A DNA stretch of 64,000 nucleotides from Micromussa lordhowensis (taxonomy: Eukaryota > Cnidaria > Anthozoa > Scleractinia > Lobophylliidae). Positions 41,794 through 53,310 of the stretch are shown here, piece by piece (positions within the stretch are counted from its first letter, which is position 1; each line of letters opens with the position of its first letter). The translations under genes were made by a program, and so were the position numbers. Location of the stretch: NCBI GenBank assembly GCA_964020085.1, contig OZ026596.1, positions 13,240,939-13,304,938 of the forward strand, written 5' to 3'. A model generated the notes under the pieces. It was not told the origin of the DNA. It ran no database searches and saw only the letters and a program-made list of their open reading frames with translations.

Positions 41794-42832
41794 TTTTTTC
41801 AAAGCAATCATCCCCTCGTATAAAATTTGCCATTTAACACTACAAAACGCTCCAGAATAGCTTTCCTCTAAATATCCCCTTCAGCAATTCCTTAGCAACA
41901 GCTCTACATGTTAATCTGTAGTTAAGAAGGATCCCCTTAACCTGGCACCACTTAAGCAACTCAAAAACTAAAGCAAGTTAAAATTACACTAAGAAAAATA
42001 TTCCCATGCCTTCTCAGGTAAACCGTCAGAGAACAAAGTAAAAGCACATTAAAAGGTACTCTGATTGTTGTGATTGGTAGACATTGATTATTCAACTTAA
42101 AGTGGCTCAAAAATAGTTTCCAGTACTTAGATTTTGATGGGTCGTTATAACCACTATTTACCACTTGATGCAACAATCGATGGCATCAAAGAACTGCCCA
42201 ACCATTGGTGAACATGTTATCATTTTTGATACAATAGGTTACCATAGCAACAGTATGACCTGCTAAAAACATCCATAATTACAACTTTACGGGGGCTTAT
42301 AATTCAAAAATGGCATGCTAAAGTTTTTCATAATATCAAATTTTAATAAGCATGATAAAATGTAACTTTTGGCAAAGTTCAAAAACATTCTGTACATAGA
42401 GTTCAAAGTCATCCTTAAATTTTCAAAACTTTTAACTCATTCTTGTCAAACCCAAAAGGGCATGGCAAATCATTTGTTTCTTTAATATCTCAAGAAATAT
42501 TTACAACAGAATAATCTACTATATCTCAATTAAAGGAGCGTAAAAACTACTTTCTAGAAAAATAATGTCTGCCTTCATGAAAGCTAGTAGTACTTTTTAT
42601 AAACTTTAAATGAATTAAATTTTGCCAAAAAAGGAAAAAAATGTTGGGAAATAAAAAAAAATGTATTTCCACTTTCCTGGTCAAATTTGATGTAGAGAAG
42701 AATCACTTTCCTTAATCTAGTAAAATATTAAGTCACATTAACATACATGTGCTTATTAAATGTCTCAACAAAAGACAGAGACAAAGACAAAGTTTCTGAT
42801 AAAGTTCCTGATCTTTACGCTCCCAAAAACTT
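41794..42832. other. Non-coding stretch with one dispersed repeat
   Basis: Holds the dispersed repeat at 42230-42362; otherwise nothing recognised. Confidence 0.4.
42230..42362 (-). repeat. Dispersed repeat K, copy 2
   Basis: Reverse-complement match of 22300-22432 (AGCAGGTCATACTGTTGCTA, TGGTAACC; ATCATGCTTATTAAAATTTG). Confidence 0.6.
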
Positions 42833-43610
42833 TTAACCCATTGGCACCTGAGCTGGCCGTAACCAGCTGTGCGGAAACCACCCCCCAAATGCCTGAGCCA
42901 TAAAAAACATGTGGGGACAAATACCTTTCCTACCCTCCCTGAAGACTTTTCAGTTCTACTATTGTTCAACTGTTGTTAAGGACAAATAGACCAATGAGAA
43001 TGGACTATCTGAGCATATTTTTAGAAGACTTTAGGGATCCAAGAGAGACAGTTTTTTTGTCTTAAAATCATGCGCTCGAAACGCGATGTTGCAGGCCAAA
43101 TCTTCAAATTTCAAAGGTCTTATTTTCATTCCTAAAATGGAGAAATTCCTTCTTAGAAAAGAAAAAACAAAAATCAATGTTTAGGTGGCCTCAGAATGGA
43201 AGATCAAGGTGTAGAGTCCTCAAATCTTTCTGGTGAAGAATGTTTCCCTCCTTCAACTGGCGCGAAAACATGACAACCGGCAATCGGTGCACTTTCAAGT
43301 GAGTTTTGAATACAGATCGCAGGTTTAAAGCAGCTTCCCGGACATGGTGATGTACAGTATTACTACATGTACATCGAGAACATGCACAGGAAATGGGTCA
43401 ATATCTTCAGGCAGTACTGTATTCTTTAATATTTTGACCCTTCATTTATTCAACTTCAAATAAACAATGTCTTGAAACCTGATCTCGTGTCTGTGGTTAC
43501 TGCGCATATGGTTTATTTTTGTGCTTTCGCACGTTCTGAAATACTTCCAAAAAACACCAGGGAATTAGGGGTGGGTCGCTGGCAATGAGATTCAGGTGTC
43601 AATGGCTTAA
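42833..43610. mobile_element. TTAA-flanked MITE (piggyBac-type ends)
   Basis: TTAA at 42833-42836 and 43607-43610 flank CCCATTGGCACCTGA and (reverse) GCCATTGACACCTGA. TTAA target and a C-rich start suggest piggyBac-type mobilisation. No gene inside. Confidence 0.6.
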
Positions 43611-43976
43611 ATACCTTCAGGATTGTTGTCTGCCTCCAAAAACGTATTCAGGATATTTGCAAATCATTGAAATCGCTCGTTAAACAAGTCAGCCAATTGT
43701 GTGCTTATGCAACATCATGTAGGCCACATTGAAGTATCCCACGCAAAAGTACCATATTTTCCTGTTTATAAGTCAACCCTTCATGCCCACAAAATCAGTC
43801 CAAAAAATCGACCTCTACTTATACACCGGCCAAAAGTTGAAGGTCAACTCGTTCGTTCCCTGGACTTTAAGATGCATACTGTTTAAGTTTTGTGGACTTT
43901 TTGCTTAAATTTGACATTACATTGTAGTGTTATTCAGTCCAAAATACAAGGAGAAATACAAGAGGATTTTCCTGTA

Positions 43977-46188
43977 CAGTACCGCTCAGAACTAAGCGAA
44001 CCTAAAACGCCTGTACTCAACGAACCCCTAACACGTTAAAATGGCCAACGCGTTTTTGCCAACGCAAAAGCCCCACGCGTTTTTGCCAACGCGTTAGCTA
44101 TTGTTATTCATAACCAATATTCCTTTTGTGATGCTTTGTTGTGGCGAACAAAGGACGACATCAGTTCGAAACAAATGCGTGATTTGGAAATCCATGCAAA
44201 GCGAACACAGCGAATTAACAAGCCCAGTTGACCGTTCGTAGAACCGCTTTGTAACGCTACTGAAATAACGCGCCTTGATGTTGTCGCATTACGCCGCACG
44301 AGGTTTTGGTTCACGTTCTTGATTATTACGCTATCCGCAGAAAGAAAAAACCGTCTTCTAGCTTGTTTGGTACTAGGAGACATTTGTCTCTGCCGTTAAA
44401 AACTCGGTTGCTTGTGAAAATGTAACTCTGTTCTCAAACCCATCGTTACATTTATACTCAGCGAGAATTTTGCGGTATCGGATTGAAATAATGACATACG
44501 GGTGCTGCGAGAAATTATGCAAATCGCGACAAAATGAACAACAGATTGAAAAAAACATCTTCTAGCTTGTTTGGTACTAGGAGACATTTGTCTCTGCCGT
44601 TAAAAACTCGGTTGCCTTGTGAAAATGTAACTCTGTTCTTAAACCCATCGTTACATTTATACTCAGCGAGAATTTCGCGGTATCGGATTGAAATAATGAC
44701 ATACACGTGCTGAGAGAAATTATGCAAATCGCGACAAAATGAACAACAGATTGAAAGCTAGACGATTTCAATTAACCCGGCGCCAGATACGCGACCTACC
44801 TGGAGAACTGTAAATCACGCAAGGAGGAAAAAACCTTGTTATGCCTTCCAAGGTAAATCACCAAAGAATTAAAGTTAAAGCTTATTATATGGTGATCAGT
44901 TCCATTCCGCTCAAGCAATAAAAGCAGCGTATTGATTGAAAATTATGACGTCCACTGCGGTGTTTACACAGCGTCTAAAGCCGATAATTTTACATTTACA
45001 AGAACTATTAGATGCCTTGATATTTACTTTTTTCAACTACAGTCAAACAAAACAAAACTGGAAACTAGCCGTTCTAGAGTAATCAGTTCTCATTTACGAT
45101 GGAATGAATAAAAACAAATCGTGTACGTAACGATTCTATAGTTTGCGAATATCATGCACTGATCGTGGACGGCGTGCTGGAACGATAGAAGTTAAAACAT
45201 TTGTCTGCGTCTTGTCAGTTGTCTTTTCTACCGTCGGTAAAATTTTTTCTCCAACCGCATAGTTTGAAAGCGCTTTTCAGGCTACTTCCTATAATATTGT
45301 TTTATTCGAAAATGCAGGACATATTTTCGCGAATGAATGGCTTATGAGGCAACATTGTGTGAATTAAAACAAACATCGTGTCAAGCTTTTTGAACAACAG
45401 TGACCGTGAGTCGAGATTTTTATAGTATGCCGAAGCTAAGACAATTCATTCACTATAAAACCGAGACATAATTTCGCTTGGCTTTTAAACAAATATCGCG
45501 TACTCTTAAAGGGGTTCAACTGTGATTTGTGCGGACTTAAGTCCATGAGAGTTGACTCCGGATTCAAAGAACAAATCATCGAGATTAACTCGAAAATTTC
45601 CGCAAAAACTAAGCCAAAATAATACTTGAAATCGCTTGACATTTCTAAACAAAGATCTACTATTTTCAGAAGAATCGAATTACTTTTTGTGTTAAAATTC
45701 GATAATATCTAGGGTTTTAAAAACACTTCCCAACGGCCAAGTGTCTAGACACGATAACGATCTTTTCAGAAATAAAAAATTCCCGACATTGTCTGTTGAT
45801 TTTTTCTTTCACGGCGCCATTTGAAAGCCCCTTATCTTTATAATGTTGAATTTGTGAAATGCAAATTCGGTGAATCCAAACAGACAGAACAAAATGGTTT
45901 GTATGTAACCGCCGCCATATTCAGCCGGTACGGAAGAATTAGAATTTGTCTGCTCCTTTAAGACACATATTCATACCGAATGTTATCTTTAGAAAAGGTT
46001 GTTACCTTCCTTTCACACAGTAACAAAAGAAACGAACAATAACCAAGCTCATACATACTAATGCGTTTACTTCAACGCGTTATAACGCGAAGTCCAAACG
46101 CAGTCTAACGCAGCAAAACGCATGTGTGCATTTAACCCTTCGCGTTACGAACGCGCGTTCAATGTTCGCTTAGTTCTGAGCGGTACTG
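43977..46188. mobile_element. Tc1/mariner-type element A3 with AACGCG-word arms
   Basis: Ends CAGTACCGCTCAGAACTAAG and its reverse complement, flanked by TA (43975-76, 46189-90). Arms (44000-44100, 46060-46165) are built from AACGCGTTTTTGCC and AACGCG words. No transposase seen. The centre holds a tandem duplication at 44352-44757. Confidence 0.85.
44352..44757. repeat. Tandem duplication, two units of about 205 bp
   Basis: TCTTCTAGCTTGTTTGGTAC starts both units at about 44353 and 44558; the units are nearly identical. Similar open frames on the minus strand are copies of one another and not genes. Confidence 0.9.
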
Positions 46189-46539
46189 TATCATGATGAA
46201 ATCGCACTATCATTCTCCACTCTTTCAACCAAATGTTCAATGTAATAACAAGCTTGGTAATCTCACAATTAGCAGCTTAGCAGCTGTGTTGCCTGGCTAC
46301 AAAGTGAACCAAGATGGCGGCTTGTTTAGAATCCATCATCTCAAAAGTTAGAAAATACTCTTAATAGCTATTAGCTTTGTTTCATCTATCTTATGTTATT
46401 CATTTTTGTCTTATTTTATCCTCCTCTCATAACACAATGCATAGTCAACCTCAATTAATTACCTAGCTGTTTCCGTAGACTTCACCTGTTCTGGTATTTA
46501 CTAATTTTTATTCATACATGTAGTTTAAAGTGTGTACTT

Positions 46540-46633
46540 CCTGGCCCGCCTCGATTAGTACTGCTATCTGCGGAGCCAGGGGATTAACGATTATTTACCT
46601 GTAAACGAATAAAAGATTGTTGTTGTTGTTGTT
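46540..46633 (+). repeat. CR1/L2-type LINE 3' end with hairpin and GTT tail
   Basis: GGCCCGCCTCGATTAGTACT pairs imperfectly with GCTATCTGCGGAGCCAGG, followed by AATAAAAGA and (TTG)n at 46617-46633. The same hairpin-plus-microsatellite layout occurs on the minus strand at 57876-57970. Confidence 0.55.
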
Positions 46634-46990
46634 TCTCTGGCTTATTTCATGATTGCTTGGTGTTCCCTTGTCACAAATAGCTTCAGGATATGGAAAAACA
46701 GTTACTGGCACTGTTTTCATGAAGGTACTTTGTTAAAATGATTAATTTTACAATTTATTGACGTACTGAAACTCTCTCGGTTTTACATGATTGATGTAAA
46801 TAATTTTGTTCGATGTGATTTATTGTCTTGGAGGTGATCTCCAATAGAAACAAGACTCATTTGTCTGAAGAATGGAAAAGGATTTTTGTTCAGTAAACAT
46901 GCCTTAAACTGTTAAAATCTCAATTTCATGGCCAAAAATGTAGGGTCGACTTGTACACCAGTTGGACTTATACACCGGAAAATATGGTAC

Positions 46991-47168
46991 CGTAGCTTCG
47001 CTCATGTCCTCCAGCCAATTTTCTGCCACATTCACCGAACAGTTTTCGGTGATACAGTACCGATCAGAAGAAACCTAGTTTCCTGTTAGGTTTTTTCTGA
47101 CCATTACTCCATCACCGAAAACTGTTTGGTGAATGCGGCAGAAACTTGGCTGAGGACACAAGCAAAGC
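46991..47168. repeat. Hairpin with a mini A-type palindrome in its loop
   Basis: The left arm TTCTGCCACATTCACCGAAC, AGTTTTCGGTGAT pairs with ATCACCGAAAACTGTTTGGT and GAATGCGGCAGAA; outer parts (TCATGTCCTC / GAGGACACAAGC) also pair. The loop is the 56-bp segment 47055-47110, which begins CAGTACCGATCAGAAGAAAC and ends in a degraded inverted copy of that. Confidence 0.8.
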
Positions 47169-47309
47169 CGACCAGGACCAATTGTTCAACTTCGTGTGAG
47201 CTCCAAGACCTTCTACTTTCACCTATCTATGTAAACACGCAGTCGTTGCATTTGACTTTGTAAACAATTGAATTCCTGTTCTTTGATGGTCCTGTGGCCT
47301 ATCTTTTGG

Positions 47310-48000
47310 TTTTTAAAGATTTGGCCGAGCTAAAAGAGAGCAGGAAAGACCAGTTAGTTTTGGGGTTTGCTCTGAACATGCAGGGTGCCTCGGACAGGGT
47401 TGGCCATGTGCTCAGAAGTTTCATGGATGGTTGTCATGGATAACGAAGCTTTTATTAATGAAGCCAAGCAGCAGTCACGTGATTCTGAAGTGTATACATC
47501 ATTTTATACAGGACATTGTTGAGAAGATCAATGAAAAAGTACACGAGTGTTGTGACAAAGGACATATTGATGAGAAAACAAGGGAATACCTTTTACTGTT
47601 GGAGGGTGCAAGACCAGGAAGGCTTATTTGTTGCCTAAACTGCACAAAGCCAGAGTGCCTGGGAACACCAGTTATTTCTGGGTGTAGTACACCTAGGGAA
47701 AGGACTTCAGAGTTTGTCGATAACAACTTGAGATGGTACCAAAGATAAACCTGTATATCAAGGACACAAATGACTTTTTGAGGAAACTAGGTGAACTGCA
47801 AAGGTTACCAGAAGATGCTATGTTGTGTACGATTTATGTTGTGTACGATTGATGTTGTTAGTCTCTACTCTCATATTCCACACAATGAAGGCTTAGAGGC
47901 AGTGAAGGAAGCATTTGCGACCTATGGAGAGATGGAGGAGGGGGAATGGGAGGGGTCACTGGGTGAGGATATTCAGGGCACTAAATAACAAAGTTACACA
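47310..48000 (+). pseudogene. Penelope-like reverse transcriptase fragment
   Basis: With frame changes the plus strand reads KINEKVHECCDKGHIDEKTR, PGRLICCLNCTKPECLGTPV, ISGCSTPRERTSEFVDNNLR, then VPKINLYIKDTNDFLRKLGE and finally DVVSLYSHIPHNEGLEAVKE. The P.R.IVSG...P.ERISEFVD..L, YIKDT.DFL.KL..L and DV.SLYTNIPH.EG motifs are characteristic of Penelope-type reverse transcriptases (the last contains the first catalytic Asp). The YxDD part and the endonuclease are not seen. It is frameshifted and truncated, so dead. Confidence 0.75.
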
Positions 48001-49767
48001 ATTTTACTTTCATCAGTGTGTGTTCTATTTGTCGTCTTTAATTTCACAGTGGATTTTCCGAACTCAAATGTCCATTTCATAGTGCCAGGTGTTCCTGGCA
48101 TGGAAAGTGGGAAAACTCATTTCTTTCGAACAACAGTTACAGAATACTGCGTTTTTTAAAGAAAGCTTTGTATATGCTCAAACAACATACTACAAGGCTG
48201 TGGTCTAAGAAAAACTATGAGGAGCCCAAAGGTTCCTAACCGTAAAATCCTGGGTGCAGATCATTTTAGCATATGTGAAAAACGTAAGATTTTCCAGTCG
48301 CCCAAAAACAACAGTTAGTTGCCTGTGACCCCCGTGCACTTCTAGAGCACAGCCCTGTACAAAGATGTCAAGTGTTTTCTGAACGGGTCTGACAACAAAT
48401 TCTGTGGCTTGAAGCTAGCCAAGTTCGTGCTACTTCTGATACATACCTAAGATGTTGAAAAAATCAAGAATCTTTGTGAACAGAATTTTATAAGGTGAGG
48501 CAAACAACAAGCAATTGGATAATGAGGATACTCAACAAAGCAACATCAATAGTTAATATCTAAGCTTAACTCTTGTGTTGTTAAGCTTAATTCTTTTGTT
48601 GTTTTTTTCATTCTGTTCAATACCATTAGGCTCATATTCTGCATCTCTTACTTTTATTTAAACAGTAATGATAATTAGTTTTATTACTTTGTATGGCAAA
48701 ATAAATAAATATTGCAATAAGCCCAAGTAAACACAGCATTCAGTCTTCTTTTGGAAGAGGCGCTTCCAACAGAAGAAGCTGTGCTCCTAATATTTTTAAC
48801 TGTGCACCAAAAATTTCAGCAAGTGCTCCCAAAGCCAAAAATAAACTATGAGCCCTGTGTACCCCCATTGCATTGATGCAACTCACTCAAAACATTGATC
48901 AACAGTTCTCCATGGGTTGCCAGAGGTCAGGAAATGACAGGGAAAAATGAAATTCTTCAAGATCAGGAAAAGTTGGAGAATTTTATTCAGAGGAAATTGA
49001 AATAGTAACACTACTGATTTGATATCACTGAAGACTGAAAGCAACACTTCATGTCACTGTAATTGAAGAAGTAAATATGTTGAAAACTTATCAGTGATAA
49101 ATATAAAGGTGGAAAGCATGGCCGTTAAGGGAGGCTGGAGACCGCCACCAAATCTGACATTTCGTATTTATTTGGTCAGGAAAATTTAATTTTTATCATG
49201 GAAAACCAGGAAAAGACACAGAATTTTCAAAACTGATGTCTATGACAACCATGTTCTCAGGCTGGGCGAGAAGTATGAGCTGTTTTGTCTCATTTTGTGG
49301 GGTTTTTTTTAAGTCATTTTACATGGTCTCTGCAAAGCCAGACCAACCTTGTAAAGCCACAGATCAACCTGAGCAACATCTTGGCATGTTATTTGGCTAA
49401 GTGTTCCTGAGCATTGGTCACTTCACTATGCATATGCAAGGCACAGCTGCGCTCGCACATATTTTCCATTTCGAGTTAGGCATTCACATGTGGATTACTG
49501 AGCCCATTACGCTAGTTACAAATCTCAGACAATCACAGCGCAGATTTTAAGGGCTGTTTTGCCGACTTTTTTAAAATTAGCGACAGTTACCACCGCTGCA
49601 GAGTTGTGGCATGGCTGGAAAATGTAAACAAGCGCAGTTTTCAACAGACTTCCAACGAAGATCATGCCAAGCAGCAAATTATCAGGAAACCATCACAAAA
49701 GAGAAGAGTTTGGTGAACCAGTGGACTTAATGCTACTAAATTGAACTTGCAATTAGTTGACATCGTA
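48001..49767. other. Non-coding stretch
   Basis: Possibly the rest of the decayed Penelope element up to about 48480. Beyond this I see no gene or bounded repeat. Confidence 0.35.
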
Positions 49768-51921
49768 CAGTACCGCTCAGAAATAAGCGAACCAAAACAC
49801 GCGAAATACGCGAATTCCCATATGGGTATACAGTACCGGTCAAAGGGATTGCGGCACCTACACGAGCGTAAAATGCGTGTAGTCTGCGTGTAGTATTCGT
49901 GGACAGTGCGTGTAATTACACGCTTGTAAAATTTACTGATATGGTAGTGACACGCATTTGCGTGTAATTTCACGCATATGTGTGTATTTAAACTGGAGGG
50001 AAAAACAATACCCGCATTTGCGTGTATTTTGCAAAACAAAAAGCCATCACTACACGTTACTAGTATTGGAAACACGCAACTCTCAATGTTCACAACAAAA
50101 AGTGAATTTAAAAGCCGACAAGCATTGGTAAATTCATGGCCTAGCTCGAGCACCTATCAAACAAACACTCTTTCTTAAACTGTAGCAGCCCGCACTTCTG
50201 CTGAACATCAAAACTTGATTTTAAAGATCTCTGAGCTTTCGTTTATGTTAAAACACGAACGACGTATGTCGCAAGGTAATATTTACCCACGCACGAAATG
50301 TCATTTCAGCTCCTGTTCCTTTGATAAAAATGAAATTGAATCAAACAGAAACCACGGACTCTCTCTCTCTCTCTCTTAATCTGTCCACACTTCTGCTTTA
50401 CAACGGCAAAGAATTGAACTTTTTTAACAAAATCTAAGTGTTCGTTAATTTTCAGTTCATCTGGTTTACACCCGGCTCGTTTGATTATTCAGCTCAAATT
50501 ACAATACAGTTGACTTCCGATAAGCTAGATTCAAGAATATTGTGAGCTCGACTTATCGGTAGTCAAGTTAATATTTCAAAGAAACACAGCTTGGATCTTA
50601 TCACATATTCTTTATCCTCAATTAAACAACCAGCTAATATTACAATTTTATACAGTGTACGCATAATAAAATTATCTTTTACCGATTGAAACTGCACTGT
50701 TTCTTGTTAGTGGCCCGAGGCTCTCCCTTCACGGCTAATGACTGCAGGAATGACTTTCTACAAGTGGTTGATGTATTTGGCGCATTTACCAGGTGTCTCG
50801 CCATCACAGGACTGCTTAATTCCAGAAGTGAAGTTTGGGAGATCGAGAAATGCTTGCTGGGGAATTTCAACTTAACTTTCACGATAGCCTGCGTGGCAAG
50901 CGTTCCCATACGAGCCGAGCAAAATCGGACCCGGCGAAGGAATTTTTTCGCATTCGCATTAAGAGAATTGTGAGCAGTTTTATAGGTCAAATGAAGAACA
51001 TTCGGATTTTCATGGTCGGGTTGACAAATAGAATAAGACAACTTTCGCACATCACAGGATTTCCGCTTGGGCAGATTTTGGTAACGTGCTAGGCAACGAT
51101 ATTCCAGAAACAGATCGAATTTCAGATCAAAACATGTTGTTTTCAGATAGACAACATTCGCTTCTGAGTGTGTAATATTAATGAAGAATCTTCAAAGGTT
51201 TTTTAAACTTAAAGGATAACGACTGTTAAAAAAATAGGTGAAAATCTCGAGCGAAATAATGCCTTTTGCTGTTATATCATGTCCATCAAGCCGCGGACAG
51301 CCTTGTTGTTTCGACAGAACACTGATAAATTCCGAACGCTTCGGGGTACGAAGTATTTTTATGAATAGTTGGATTATTTTAAAGTAGAATGATTGCTGTA
51401 ATTTAAAATTGAAACAACTTTATGCGTTTGTGTTCTGTTATCTCAGTGAATCCTAGCACGCCTGCTAGTCGCTGGCGCCGCTTGTTGAAATTAAAACGGA
51501 AAAAATACTTTCACTGTTAAGACGGTAAGCCAGTTTAAAGAAACTGGTTGATTCTATCAGAAACGTTTGACGACCAGAAGCAAGAAGACAAAAGACTACA
51601 TTGCAGGGTAGTACCAGTACGGTAAATGTTACACGGTAAATTGTTTTGTTTACATTACACGCACTTTACTGTAATATTCTGTTCTCATTACACGCAGGTA
51701 ATGAGTTCCAGTTAAACTACTGTGTGTAATTTTACACGCAATTCCACGTATACAGCATAGAAATTACACGCGTGTAATTACACGCAGTTTAAAGTATTTG
51801 CGTGTGTGGTGCGTGGACACTGCGTGGGCACTGCGTGTAATGTGCGTGTAATGCATATTGTCATACACGTATGCACGTATAGATTGAGTATGCGAAGTTC
51901 GCTTATTTCCGAGTGGTACTG
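49768..51921. mobile_element. Tc1/mariner-type element A4 with TTACACGCGTGTAA-word arms
   Basis: Left end CAGTACCGCTCAGAAATAAG; right end (reverse) CAGTACCACTCGGAAATAAG; TA on both sides. Arms (49790-50070, 51640-51895) are rich in GCGTGTAAT/ATTACACGC. A further A-type end, CAGTACCGGTCAAAGGGATT, begins at 49831 inside the left arm with no partner. No transposase seen. A (CT)n run lies at 50359-50377. Confidence 0.85.
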
Positions 51922-51944
51922 TAGATGACTTGTTCGTTGTTCAG

Positions 51945-52055
51945 GTGGTTGCAGGAAGGCTTTTGTGTGGTACGATGCTTTGAGTTCACTGACAGAGAGA
52001 AATATGGAAATGTTTATGTCCGCATGCATGTGCATCACCGAGAAGCCAAAGTCAA
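51945..52055 (+). CDS. Isolated exon of an unrecognised gene
   Basis: A 111-nt exon lies between acceptor gttcag and donor gtaagg. One frame is open and reads WLQEGFCVVRCFEFTDREKY then GNVYVRMHVHHREAKV, a protein-like beta-rich pattern. It starts 24 bases after the A4 element, which may have inserted into the preceding intron. The family is not recognised. Confidence 0.45.
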
Positions 52056-52676
52056 GTAAGGTTGCATGTTTTTAAGTAGGAAAGAGGCCCTAACTTTACT
52101 CCCAAAGGTATGATATTTATGATATTCCTTTTTAACAAGTGTTACTTCAAGGATATGGAATTACTTTTCCATTTCTGTGCATATCTGTTGAGTTACAGAG
52201 TCGCAAACTTTGTAATTTTCAAGCTTAGCTGAGCCGCTCTGAAAAGGTCAGCAGATAGTAATAATACCCCCGAAAAAGCAGCAAATCAGCGATTTTTTTC
52301 CTGTGCTTTTCAGGTGCAGAAGAGGCGCCATCTTCTTCGTAAATTAGGAATCACGTGCTTTTTCCTCAGAAAATAATCATCCCAAAGATAGATTTGTACA
52401 ACATAAGTTACTACACACTCAACATTTTCCCATGTTTTGAATGATCATAATCTTTCAAAAACGTGCAAGTCCCTGATAATAAAATTTCATGCCCTCAAAC
52501 CTGACTACAGTGTCAATACAGTGGTTCAGGCCTTTGCCACTCCGTTATCTTTCCTTTTGTGCGTACTACATAAAAAATCCACGCTACGACACCGAGACTA
52601 TCTATATAGTCACTGCGTTGCTAAAACGTTATGCACTAAATAACGTAGTCAGTCTTTGGACCATTTTGTTTTAAGC
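52056..52676. other. Non-coding stretch
   Basis: No gene or bounded repeat seen. Probably intron or intergenic. Confidence 0.4.
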
Positions 52677-52680
52677 TTAA

Positions 52681-53306
52681 GGTAATTCCTTGCATTGCGC
52701 ATCCCTACTGTGCATGATTTTCGCGTCATTAGCGCGCGCACATGAGCACGTGCATGTACAAAACCTAAGAGATTTCCCTCACAAGTAAGCTCGATAGCAA
52801 AATAAATGCTCCTTTTCTATTAAACGAGCACGGTGACCCCCGATTTTTCTGGGGGGTATTTGCTACGAACAGTCTAATAAAGAACATATTTGAAGAAAGA
52901 AAAAAGTTTGGTAGTAGAACACGATTTTGTTTTGCAAAATAGTTCCACGCTGGGTGTATTTTGGCCAAGACGAGGACTTCAAGCTAACCACAGAACTGTC
53001 CGAAAAAGTGCAATATTCCCGCAACCAGGCAATCAAACACGGCTTTAAAAGAAGCAATACTACTTATCTAAATTTAAGAAGCTTTACTTTCAAGATAAAA
53101 TTTTGTGTCTTTCAAGTAATCAAGACTTAAATTCGAATTTTTAACGCACAAACAGTAAAAATACCCCATTTTAAGAGCCTGCTGGCGCGTAAACAAGCAC
53201 GGTGACCCCATTTTTCTATTGCATTTTTTTTAACGGTCATACCATGAATGTTGACTATGCAAAGTTTCAAAAAGTTTGATAGTAGAACAATTTCAAGGGA
53301 ATTACC
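52681..53306. mobile_element. TTAA-flanked MITE, tandem copy 1
   Basis: GGTAATTCCTTG and (reverse) GGTAATTCCCTTGAAA are the ends; TTAA at 52677-52680 on the left and TCAA at 53307-53310 on the right. Body shared with copy 2 (AAAACCTAAGAGATTTCCCT, AGCTAACCAC, AAGATAAAATTTTGTGTCTT). Confidence 0.8.
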
Positions 53307-53310
53307 TCAA

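Larger units (their letters stand above)
43749..46990. mobile_element. TIR element F (GTACCATATTTTCC ends), hosting A3
   Basis: Left end GTACCATATTTTCCTGTTTA and right end (reverse) GTACCATATTTTCCGGTGTA continue as TAAGTC. Without the nested A3 element it is about 1.0 kb. The right half contains a LINE-type tail at 46540-46633. Confidence 0.75.

Noticed and set aside
44108..44771. Repeated minus-strand frames with Ser/Lys/Gln starts
   Set aside because: They are copies created by the 205-bp tandem duplication, with no domain.
50679..51092. Overlapping open frames on both strands inside A4
   Set aside because: No motif on either strand and no splice signals; I could not show that either is a transposase.
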